Assembly: GCA_043228905.1 (NCBI GenBank)
Contig: JBHGNT010000015.1
Span: 11,160,001-11,224,000, forward strand
Direction: 5' to 3'
Length of the DNA stretch: 64,000 bases
DNA from: Azolla caroliniana
Taxonomy: Eukaryota; Polypodiophyta
Position numbers and translations under genes: made by a program. This document shows positions 35,101 through 45,499 of this stretch, piece after piece (position 1 is the first letter of the stretch; every line of letters begins with the position of its first letter). The notes under the pieces were generated by a model that ran no database searches, had not been told where the DNA came from, and was given only the letters and a program-made list of their open reading frames with translations.

Positions 35101-35984
35101 CCCGATTGCTTGGTCTGGCGTGATGACTCCCCCTTCTACCGAACTCTCTAGAGCTGTTCCTGTCCGCTTGCCATTGGTGGGAGTTACGCTCTTGGATCTA
35201 CCGACTGTGACGGCCTTGTCCGAATCGACCTCTACTTCCACGAACAAAATTTCTTTTATCATCCAACTAGGAGTAGGGCATCTAACCCTCAGGTGTGTTT
35301 CTCCTTTGCCATGTGTGATTTTCCTCGACCAACAATATTGAGTGGAGATTGAAAAAGGTGGGAGGATTCTCTCTTGTGAGGACAACGGACCTTATTGCGT
35401 TGAATCGAGGTGCCAAGACTCTGAGGCATATTTGCACCATTTCTTCATCGTCAATGCCAACATTGATTGACCCGAGGTCATCGCATAGCTCCTTGATCTT
35501 CAAGGCGTAGTTGCTGATTGACATGTCCCTTTGTTGAATGCCATTCAACTCCTAATGGAGCTGGAGCTTGTGGGCAGCTGTAATGGGCGCGAAGATCCTC
35601 TTGAGCTTTGCCCCACGTTTCTTTCGATGTTTTCGTCTCTCGAATATAGCCTAGCATATGATCATGTACGCATGATGCAAGGCAATACAACACACGGCTT
35701 GCGGCCTGCTCCCAAACGGGATAGTCGGCGTGTGTTGGTTTTGGTTGCGTTTCATGAGCTCCTTCAATATAGCTCTAGTATCCTTGTCCGACAAGGTACT
35801 GTTGTATCTTGTACTCCCAAGGTGCGAAGTTTGTCTCGTCGAGCTTCTCCGTAGGAAGAGCGTTTCCCATTTGAGTATTCATGATGCTTTCTTCTCTGTT
35901 TCTTAAACCAGTTTTGTTGATCGTCGGTATGTACAACACCACAGTCGATTAGTCTTGATCAGAAAACCACACGCTTTGATACCA
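35101..35984 (-). pseudogene. Copia element Y (copy 1), gag fragment
   Basis: The minus strand reads MNTQMGNALPTEKLDETNFA from about 35882, then VLYCLASCVHDHMLGYIRET (35630-35693), MNGIQQRDMSISNYALKIKE (35488-35548) and an Arg/Gly-rich end before the zinc knuckle. At 35101 it joins the X LTR. The primer-binding site (TGGTATCAAAGCG) is at 35971-35984. Frames are broken by several indels. Compared with copy 2 at 38574-41604 the interior is clearly diverged, although the LTRs are close to identical. Confidence 0.75.
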
Positions 35985-36377
35985 TGTAAAGAATCCAGAG
36001 ATGGATTCTGTGCAGCGGAATAGATATGAATTCTGTGTGTGTATGAGAGAGAGAGAGAGAGTGAGAGAGACAAGGAGTAAGACACAGAGAAGACGCAAGG
36101 TAAAGTATATTAACAAAGGAGAAAGCCTCAACATTATACAAGGTGGGAGGGTGCTTTATATAGTCACCCTCTCTCTTCATTAACTACAAGACTCATGGAG
36201 CATGGGGAATGTGAAAGCTCATAAGTTATGTCTCATAGAATATAATTCTATGACTCATACTAAATGCTAGAATAGAATACAAAGTGGTGACATAATGGTG
36301 ACTCTTGACCGTTGGAGTGTCTATTCACTCTCAAGGTAAGTTCATACACTAGACCAAGTTGAGCTTGATTCTCAACA
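35985..36377 (-). repeat. 5' LTR of Copia element Y, copy 1
   Basis: 393 bp, minus-strand TGTTGAGAATCAAGC to TTCTTTACA, followed by the tRNA-Met primer-binding site. It lies three bases (TGG) after the end of the X LTR, meaning Y landed in the primer-binding site of X. A near-identical copy is at 41605-42013. Confidence 0.82.
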
Positions 36378-36380
36378 CCA

Positions 36381-36654
36381 TGAAAAGAAAGAAGAGTGAT
36401 TGTATGCAGTAGTAGGACTGTGTGTGAGTGTGTGTGCATATGAGCACTTATGCGAAACTGAAAGAGAGAGAGAGAGACTCTTAAGATGAGAAAACTATGT
36501 ATTACATCCAATTGTAACAAAGATACAAAGGGTTGGTTTAAATACCAACTAAACTAGGGCAAGGGCTCTTTCTACTATTTACAAAACTAGCCTGGTATGT
36601 CCATGAGCTAGTGTGAAACCTATTTCTATGGGAAGTTGAGTTCGATTCTCAACA
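36381..36654 (-). repeat. 5' LTR of Copia element X, copy 1
   Basis: 274 bp, minus-strand TGTTGAGAATCGAAC to CTTTTCA, followed by TGG, the first bases of a primer-binding site now interrupted by element Y. The outer flank CATAC is its target copy. Confidence 0.8.
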
Positions 36655-37697
36655 CATACGGTCGATGGTGAGGAAGAGTACTAGCTTTTACCTTATAAAA
36701 AACGTGAGCGTAATGATGATACTTCTTTGGAAGTTGAATTGTTGACTCCCTGTTAGGGGTGTTGGAAGATTTCACTGATACTGCGAATACAAATATTGAT
36801 TCTTTGCGTCCTTCCTTACGTACTTGATGTAGCGAAATGGTTGAAATTTTGTGAGTAGATTCTTGAGATTGTCGATACCTGATTTCTCTTGTTCTTCAAT
36901 CTATGTTCGGATTGTATAATTCGAACCATGGTAACCCCAAAATAGTTGGATGCTTTGGACTACTAATTATATTAAATGATACCAAACACACCAAATTATT
37001 TAGGACAACACTAATCGACTCTAATTCTTTTACGATATTTCTAGAAGCAATGGGGTGACCATCAATGACTACTGCAGAAGCTGGGCAAGGGATTTTTCTT
37101 AGGGATATCTTATAAGCTTGGGCGAAATTCGTATCCATGAAGCAAGAATTGACTCTGGAATCTAGGAATACTAAGACATGTACTCGAGGGTTACTTTTAG
37201 TACTAATTGTTACTTGAGCTAGGAAGACATTGCTAACTTGTTTAGAGGGAATGGAACCACTAATGGGCTGCACAGATCTAGGGCTGTCTAACCAAACAAC
37301 TCCAATTTCGGCTGGACATAGTCATTTAACTCTTCTTCTAGTTGACTAAGGACTTCAAATTTGATTATCCATCGGAATTGGAGTATTTGCTGGAGGTGCA
37401 TTATATGACTCCCAACAATCGTTGATTTTCTTGTTCTAGCGCTACAAACTTTTCTTTCAAGCACTTGAGCTTTGAGAAGACAGATTGGTATTCTTGAACG
37501 CTAATAGTTGCCATAGTATTGGAGGAAGGAAGGATATGAAGATTTGTATGAAGGGAATGAGGGATACGAAGATGGGAAATTTGGTTCAAACTATCAGGGA
37601 TAGTACTACATGCAAGGAGAATTAGTATTAAAGAGAGAGGAGAAGAATGAGTATTAGTACTAAGAAGGGAATGAGTGTGTGAGAATCACAAGAGAGG

Positions 37698-37737
<40 letters not shown>

Positions 37738-38070
37738 AGTGAGAGAATGATGACAACAGGAAAGTATATTATATTATATTATATGAGGGAAGATACAAGA
37801 ACAACTAGGAGGCTTAAGATTGGCGTTGAACTGAATTGATTCTTAATAATACCATGTGCCTCAATGTATAGTATTGTTAGGACTACTCCTGAAGTTTCTA
37901 GAATGATCTAGAGTAATCTGGAATATACATGAATTTCCTAATTTGAAATAATAAATGAAAATTATATTTTTTGTAGTACAATGCATGGTTTATTGGTAAA
38001 GGTTCAACCCTTGTAACACAAGGTCATGGGTTCAAATCCTTCTGCAACCATACCATGCCATATCATGACA
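36655..38070 (-). mobile_element. Gypsy element 2 (copy 1): protease, gag remnant and 5' LTR
   Basis: It continues the 34305-34893 fragment after the X insertion. The protease frame (36896-37273) has lost its active site (DSR where gypsy 1 has DSG). Two internal deletions shared with copy 2 remove the zinc knuckle and about 700 bp of gag (junction near 37411). The coiled-coil start of gag survives at 37401-37589. The 5' LTR is 37592-38070 and keeps the tRNA-like module at 37986-38039. Confidence 0.8.
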
Positions 38071-38573
38071 CCTTCAACTCGAGGACCAAACACATCCAAG
38101 GAAGATACCACTTGCTTCGGGAGAAGGTAGAAGACAAAGAATTTTCTCTGACAAAGATTCACACAAAGGAGAATGGGTCGGACATGCTAAGCAAGGTGTT
38201 GACAACGAACAAGCTGGACGTGTGTTGAAGACGGTTCGGATTGACGAGACATCCCAGGTCAGAGTGAACGGGGATTTTGTTGGGAAAGTAGTCCCCCTCT
38301 GGATGGGATCCGGATGAGAAATGAACGAGCCAAATCAGACGAGTCGGAGGAAGGAACCAGACTAGATGGATACGGACAATATTAAGCTAGATCCGGGACA
38401 TATTAATAAATATGTTTCGATGTGACTGTTGAGGTCATATTTGTAAATATCCCCAAAGTTATATAATTATAAATATAACTAGGGTAATAACTGTAGTGAT
38501 CATCGTGTGTTGTATAGAGAGACAAAGAGATAGAGAGAGAGAGAGAGTTGGAGAAGTCACTTCTATTGTAACC
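38071..38573 (+). mobile_element. Copia element Z (copy 1), RNase H end and partial 3' LTR
   Basis: The plus strand reads STFNSRTKHIQGRYHLLREK and IHTKENGSDML, the Copia RNase H end, up to a stop near 38226. The LTR starts TGTTGGG at 38278. The LTR is cut at 38573, where element Y copy 2 begins. Gypsy element 2 sits directly upstream, so it had inserted in Z. Confidence 0.78.
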
Positions 38574-41500
38574 GCCTTTCGCTACGAGTCGTGCTTTGTA
38601 GCGGTTGACGGAACCGTCAGCGTTGTACTTCACTTTGTAAATCCATCTGCATCCGATCGCCTTTTTGTGTGGTGAGGTGGGAATGAGATCCCACGTCTCG
38701 TTCTTGTGTAGTGCCTGCATCTCCTCGTTCATGGCTTCGATCCATCAAGGATCCTTGGCTGCTTCGGTAAATGTTTCCGGCTCACGTACTGTCACCATCT
38801 TCATGATAAAGGCATAGTGATATGCCATGTAATCGTTGTAGCCGAATCAGTTGACTAGATTCTTTTCACGGGTGGAGCGACGGAGCTTTTCATTTGCAGA
38901 GATGATGGCTTTCTTAGCTCCGATTGGTACATCGAGGCCGCCAATCTCACTGTCGAGTGAGTGAGTTGACTCATCGTCGTTGAAGTGATCGTCTTCGTAT
39001 TCCGACATTTTCGCCTTGCCTTTGTCCATCTTCAGGCTAGGCCGTGATGTGCTTTGATCGCTCAAAGGCTCTTGTGGTCCGCTCAGTTGGGTCGTGATCG
39101 AACTTTCTTCGAACATGCGTGTAAGGCGATCTTCATCCTCTATCTCTTGTTCGGCGGATTCTGGGTTGAGCGGAGTCGGAGTCGAAGTTGTCTCTGGTGC
39201 GTACTAGGATGCGGACTCGTCAAAAACGACGTTTCGACTTACTCGAGATTTTCGAGTTGAGGGGTTGTAGCACTTGTACCCCTTTTGCTCCAGTGAGTAT
39301 CCTACAAGGATACATTTCTCCGACTTCGGGTCAAGCTTTTGACGCTTCTCGTCGGGGATGTGCACATACGTTATCACGCTGAATATCCGGGTGTGCGATA
39401 AGTCCGGCTTCTTTCCGAAGTTTTTTTCGTGCGGAGTGTTCTTGTGCACTCCGGATATTGTGCATTGGTTCATTAGGTAGACGGCCGTATTTGTATCTTC
39501 GGCCCAATATGACTTGGGCATATGCTTCTCGTTCATCATGGCCCGCGCTACTTCGAGGACGTGCCGATTTTTGTGCTCGGCTACTCCGTTTTGTTGCAGA
39601 GGGTGTCGGCAAGTGAATTCTCGCCGAATTCCTTCCTTTCGGAGATACGCCGTGAAATTGTCCGAGAAGTACTCCTTGCCGCCATCCAAATGAAGGCATG
39701 GTACATGACGACCAATGGCTTTTTCAACTTCGTTTTTAAACCTTTGGAAGTGTCTGAACACTTCGCTCTTTTGCCGCATCGGATAGAGCCACGTGTGCCT
39801 GGAGAAGTCGTCGATGAAGAGCACGTAATATCGGCATCCGCCGAATGTAGCCGTTTGTGCCGGTCCCCATACGTCAGAATGGACTACGTCGAGTAGACCT
39901 TTGCTCACGTTCCACTCTTTCAGGAATGGGTGTTGGTGTTGCTTGCTGAATTGGCACGCTTCACATACACCTTGAATCTCCTTCTCTCTGAATGTCGGGA
40001 GTCTGATGACGACTCCTTTCGATTTCATTGCTTTGAGTTTGTTGAGATTGATGTGGCCGATTCGCTTGTGCCATAGCTCTATGTCGGAGTCAACTTTCGT
40101 GCTTTTTGCGAACATGGCGGATTTCATCTCTTGTGAATCGAGAATGAACATCCGACCCTCTCTTCTTCCGCGCGCGATGGTTCGGCCCTCTTTTTCGATG
40201 AAGCATCCTTCTTGGTCGAATCGTACTTACATCCCTTGCTCAACCATTTGGCCGACCGAGACCAAATTCTTCATGATGGTGGGAACATGTAAGAGATTTT
40301 TATTGTATGTTTGCTTACCTCTTTCGCCGAACGGAACATTGCCGATGTGCCGAATTGGGTGCGTAGTGTCATCTCTGGTTTCAACATAACCAGGTCGCTC
40401 CGGCTCTCGAAGTTCGAGAAACCATTCTTTATGAGATGTCATATTGTTTGAGGCTCCGGGGTCAACAAACCATACGTCTTTCAGATTAAGGGCACTAGTT
40501 GAGGTAGAGGCCGACATAGAGTTTGCTCTATGTTTCATCATGAACATTCCGCCACGGTCGGAATTGTGTGCATACATTTTGCCACGATCTTCGTAGTCGG
40601 AGTTGTGCTCGTACATTCCGCTATACTCATCGTAGTCGGAATTGTGCGCGTAATTCGTCAGTTGTCGGCTTGTGGGAGCCGATTCGCGCATCTTCTTTTG
40701 GCACTCTTCTTCGTGGTAGCCGAGCTTTCTGCAATATCCACATTCAGTTGCGTTTTGACGGCTCGGGCCAGAGTGGAAGCTCCCCCTTCTTGCAAAGGTT
40801 CCTCGTTGGCTTCCGTTTTGCGGCCAAAATTGGGAGTTGTTGTTGTAGGCCGGTCCTCGTCCGCCTTGTCCTTGGCGGAATCGGCCTCTCCCTCGTCCAC
40901 ATCCTCTTCCTCCGTTCGAGAGCGTGTAGTGCATGTGGCCTTCCGACTCATTGCTCCTTGTACGCATGTGGTTTGCATCGCGCCGAACCGTGGTGCGAGG
41001 CCGCCGAGGCATACTTGCACCATCTCATAATCATCGATATTTACGCTTATCGAGTGGAGTGAGTCGCAAAGCTCCTTGATCTTCAAGGTGTATGTCGTGA
41101 TGAAAATGTCCCTTTGTTGAATGTTGTTCAACTTTTGGCAGAGTTGAAGCCTTCTTGCGGTTGTGTTCGCCGCGAAAAGCTTTCGTAGATTTTCCCATGC
41201 CTCCTTCGGTGTCTTGGCTTCGCGAATGTAGCCGAGCATGTGATCGTGAACACATGTCGCCAAGCAATACATCACGCGGCTTGCTCCCATGTTGCGTATC
41301 CAGGAGCCGTTTCGACGGGTCGGTCTTCGTGCGCTCCTTTGATGTAGCTCCAATAGCCTTGTCCGACAAGGTATTGGTGCATCTTGTACTCCCAAGATGC
41401 GAAGTTGTTTCGAGCCAACTTCTCGGTAGGAAGAGCGCTCCCCATTTGAGTATTCATTATGTCGATTCTTCTTCTTCTTCTTCTCTCTTCGAATGCGAGC

Positions 41501-41604
41501 TATGTAGCGAAGCTACGATAGCGATAGGCCGGTTCTTGGTCGTCGGCATAGGACACAACGCACGTAGATGGGCTAGATCGAGCTACCAAGTCGCTGTGAT
41601 GCCA
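38574..41604 (-). pseudogene. Copia element Y (copy 2): gag, protease, integrase, start of reverse transcriptase
   Basis: Gag starts at 41457 with MNTQMGSALPTEKLARNNFA and continues through 40658-41395. The zinc knuckle CGYCRKLGYHEEEC and a protease site now reading VDPGASNNMTSH (DSG changed to DPG) lie at 40227-41012. Integrase occupies 39204-40151: zinc-binding LWHKRIGH ... CEACQF, core YVLFIDDFSRHTW, LDGGKEYFS and QQNGVAEHKNR. A Glu/Ser-rich linker follows (38847-39116). The reverse transcriptase begins (TWDLIPTSPHKKAIGCRWIY) and is cut at 38574. The frames are fairly open but the protease change and the missing 3' half make it non-functional. Confidence 0.82.
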
Positions 41605-41661
41605 TGTAAAGAATCAAGATATGGATTTTATGCAGCGGAATAGATATGAACTGTGTGTGTG

Positions 41662-41710
<49 letters not shown>

Positions 41711-42013
41711 ATGAGTAAGACACAGAGAATACACAAGGTAAAGTATATTAACAAAGGAGAAAGACTCAACATTATACAAGGTGGGAGGAGGGTGCTTTAT
41801 ATAGTCACCCTCTCTCTTCATTAACTACAAGACTCATGGAACATGGGGAATGTGAAAGCTCATAAGTTATGTGCCATAGAATATGATTCTATGACTCATA
41901 CTAAATGCTAGAATACAAAGTGGTGACATAATGGTGACTCTTGACCGTTGGAGTTTCTATTCACTCTCAAGGTAAGTTCACACACTAGACCAAGTTGAGC
42001 TTGATTCTCAACA
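41605..42013 (-). repeat. 5' LTR of Copia element Y, copy 2
   Basis: 409 bp, nearly identical to 35985-36377 except for a longer (GA)n run at about 41666-41708 and a few substitutions. It has the same three-base spacing to the X LTR, so this border is duplicated rather than inserted twice. Confidence 0.85.
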
Positions 42014-42016
42014 CCA

Positions 42017-42288
42017 TGAAAAGAAAGAAGAGTGATTGTATGCAGTAGTAGGACTGTGTGTGAGTGTGTGTGCATATGAGCACTTATGCGAAACTGAAAG
42101 AGAGAGAGAGAGTCTTAAGATGAGAAAACTATGTATTACATCCAATAGTAACAAAGATACAAAGGGTTGGTTTAAATACCAACTAAACTAGGGCAAGGAC
42201 TCTTTCTACTATTTACAAAACTAGCATGGTATGTCCATGAGCTAGTGTGAAACCTATTTCTATGGGAAGTTGAGTTCGATTCTCAACA
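42017..42288 (-). repeat. LTR of Copia element X, copy 2
   Basis: 272 bp, near-identical to 36381-36654, with gypsy element 2 following at the same base (CATACGGTCG). Confidence 0.82.
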
Positions 42289-43331
42289 CATACGGTCGAT
42301 GGTGAGGAAGAGTACTAGCTTTTACCTTATAAAAAATGTCAGCGTAATGATGATACTTCTTTGGAAGTTGAATTGTTGACTCCTCGTTATGGGTGTTGGA
42401 AGATTTCACTGATACTGCGAATACAAATATTGATTCTTTGCATCCTTCCTTACGTAATTGATGTAGCGAAATGGTTGAAATTTTGTGAGTAGATTCTTGA
42501 GATTGTCGATACCTGATTTCTCTTGTTCTTCAATCTATGTTCGGATTGTATAATTCGAACCATGGTAACCCCAAAATAGTTGGATGCTTTGGACTACTAA
42601 TTATATTAAATGATACCAAACACACCAAATTATTTAGGACAACACTAATCGGCTCTAATTCTTCTACGATATTTCTAGAAGCAATGGGGTGACCATCAAT
42701 GACTACTACAGAATCTGGGCAAGGGAGTTTTTTTAGGGATATCTTATAAGATTGGGCGAAATTCGTATCCATGAAGCAAGAATTGACTCCGGAATCTAGG
42801 AATACTAAGACATGTACTCGAGGGTTACTGTTAGTACTAATTGTTACTTGAGCTAGGAAGACATTGCTAACTTATTTAGAGGGAATGGAACCACTAATGG
42901 GCTGCACAGATCTAGGGCTGTCTAACCAAACAACTCCAATTTCGGCTGGACATAGTCGTTTAACTCTTCTTCTAGTTGACTAAGGACTTCAAATTTGTTT
43001 ATCCATCGGAATTGGAGTATTTGCTGGAGGTGCATTATATGACTCCCGACAATCGTTGATTTTCTTGTTCTAGCGCTACAAACTTTTCTTTCAAGCACTT
43101 GAGCTTTGAGAAGACAGATTGGTATTCTTGAACGCTAATAGTTGCCATAATATTGGAGGAAGGAAGGATATGAAGATTTGTATGAAGGGAATGAGGGCTA
43201 CGAAGATGGGAAATTTGGTTCAAACTATCAGGGATAGTATTACATGCAAGGAGAATTAGTATTAAAGAGAGAGGAGAAGAATGAGAATTAGTACTAAGAA
43301 GGGAATGAGTGTGTGAGAATCACAAGAGAGA

Positions 43332-43381
<50 letters not shown>

Positions 43382-43715
43382 AGAGAGATAATAATTACAA
43401 CAGGAAAGTATATTATATTATATTAAATGAAGGAAGATACAAGAACAACTAGGAGGCTTAAGACTAGCATTGAACTGAATTGGTTCTTAATAATACCATG
43501 TGCCTCAATGTATAGTATTGTCAGGACTACTCCTGAAGTTTCTAGAATGATCCAAAGTAATCTTGGAATATACATGAATTTCCTATTGTGAAATAATAAA
43601 TGAAAATTGTATTTTTTGTAGTACAATGCATGGTTTAATGGTAAAGGTTCAACCCTTGTGACAGAAGGTCATGGGTTCAAATCCTTTTGGAGTCATACCA
43701 TGCCATATCATGACA
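42289..43715 (-). mobile_element. Gypsy element 2 (copy 2): protease, gag remnant and 5' LTR
   Basis: It follows copy 1 base for base, including the gag deletion junction (near 43044) and the truncated coiled-coil start (43035-43223). The protease frame begins later (42530-42772) because of a stop. The LTR is 43226-43715 with a longer (GA)n run and the tRNA-like module at 43631-43684. The RT fragment seen left of copy 1 is absent here. Confidence 0.82.
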
Positions 43716-44461
43716 CCTTCAACTCGAGGACCAAACACATCCAGGGAAGATACCACTTGCTTCGGGAGAAGGTAGAAGAAAAAGAATTTTCTCTGACAAA
43801 GATCCACACAAAGGAGAACGGGTTGGACATGCTAACCAAGGTGCTGACAACGAACAAGCTGGACGTGTGTTGAAGACGGTTCGGATTGACGAGACATCCC
43901 ATGTCAGAGTGAACGGGGATTTTGTTGGGAAACTAGTCCCCCTCCGGATGGGATCCGGATGAGAAATGAATGAGCTAAATCGGACGAGTCGGAGGAAGGA
44001 ATCAGACCAGATGGATACGGATAGTATTCGGCTAGATCCGGGACATATTAATAAATATGTTTCGATGTGACTGTTGAGGTCATATTTGTAAATATCCCTA
44101 AAGTTATATAAGTATAAATATAACTAGGGTAAGAATTGTAGTGATCATCGTGTGTTGTATAGAGAGACAAAGAGATAGAGATAGAGAGAGTGAGAGAGAG
44201 TTGGAGAAGTCACTTCTGTTGTAACTGCCGGTTAGCGAAGACAGAGCTCGAGGTCGTTGTCTTGGAATCTCACATTGTAGTACCTCTTCTCATAGTGATC
44301 CTGTTCGGAGTCTGAGAACTCTCATGGTTTTACCTCTCGAGGTTTTCCACCTAAACATTTGGTGTCGTCTCGTTTGTCTTGTGAAGTGCATTGATTCTAC
44401 TTTATGTTCAATCTTCAATTTGTATTTAAGTCTCAGTTGTGGCCGAGCATGATTCTCATCA
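43716..44461 (+). mobile_element. Copia element Z (copy 2), RNase H end and complete 3' LTR
   Basis: The frame 43716-43873 ends the RNase H domain (STFNSRTKHIQ-type start, then IHTKENGLDMLTKVL, stop). The LTR begins TGTTGGG at 43923 and ends near 44461 (CTCATCA), about 539 bp, matching the 5' LTR of a relative at 57036-57570. Unlike copy 1 the LTR is complete, so the right edge of the duplication falls inside it (about 44225). Confidence 0.78.
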
Positions 44462-44569
44462 TAAATAGGAGGGTGTTCTTAGCAATTAGCGGTGTCGGGG
44501 TAGTTGTGGTATTTCATAAACCCTAAACCTAGGATAAGTACAATGATGGAAATATGTTTAAAAAAAGAC

Positions 44570-45308
44570 ATATTTCATAAACCCTAACCCAAATTTCTGA
44601 AATAACCCAAAAAGTCACCAAACCCTATTCTATTTCTGTTAATCTCCATAAGCCTAAAACTTCTGTAATCCGAATCTTGGGATAGATTGTAATTTTTCTT
44701 TTCTTTGCTAATGAAAATTACCAAACTTTCTCATTTCGGTTAATTCATAAAACATAAACGCATGAATCTGGTATCCTCTAGTCGGAGGCCTTGGGGTCCT
44801 GCCTCACGTTCACGTATCTTTGTCGTATTTTCGCGACATCGGCCATGGCGTTGTCTTTCCTGAAAATATGCCGTATCTCCGGATTAAGGGACTTTATGTA
44901 AGCGATCGACCTGAGCATTGCCAAGTCTAGAGTCGTGCATCCGGAAACCATACCGAGAATCGGTAGGTAGTCCGTCTCGATAATTACCTCAGTCCCGATC
45001 AAGTAATCGTTATCGGCATTAATTGCCGAAACGATACCCCATAATTCTCTCTTGACTTAGGCGTATCCTTGTTGTCCCTCGTTTAACACCTTAGCACCGA
45101 ACCGGATGATGAACCTCGCTCCGGCTTCGTCCTCTTGGTTGACCACCCATCTGATTCTAGTCGGACTTGTATCAACTGTAACATAGATTGGAGTGTTCTT
45201 TGTATACACGGATTTTTGGAGAGCCGGTGTCGTTGTTGCTGGGAAATTGGTCCCTCCGGATGGGATCCGGTTATGGATGAAGAGGACCCAGTGAGAACCG
45301 GAAGAGAA
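44570..45308. repeat. Duplicated segment: gypsy-like RNase H fragment joined to a Z-type LTR start (copy 1)
   Basis: Nearly identical to 56387-57108. It contains on the minus strand an RNase H piece (EVIIETDYLPILGMVSGCTT, then AMLRSIAYIKSLNPEIRH, 44778-45002, with KRELWG upstream after a stop) that belongs to a different gypsy lineage from the others here. At 45237 it runs into the first 72 bp of a Z-type LTR (TGCTGGGAAATTGG). After 45308 the LTR stops. Confidence 0.7.
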
Positions 45309-45499
45309 AAACTAGGGTTAGGGTTTACGAAATATGGCTTAGAAAAAAAAAAAAATCATCAATTGTTGAAGGATACGAAGCCACACTCACTAAAGGTAAA
45401 GATAGTATTGGTTGCGATATAGGTCTAAATATCACAGGGAATGGAAGTAATGAGACTACTATCATAGAGAGAAAGGTTGTAGACTATTTCAATGTTTAA

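Noticed and set aside
40530-41062. Plus-strand open frames of about 165 codons
   Set aside because: They mirror the gag and zinc-knuckle region of Copia Y on the other strand.
44515-44535. Telomere-like AAACCCTAAACCTA motif (also near 45316 and 56360)
   Set aside because: Only one to three units, degenerate, and part of the duplicated and inverted flank; not an interstitial telomere array.
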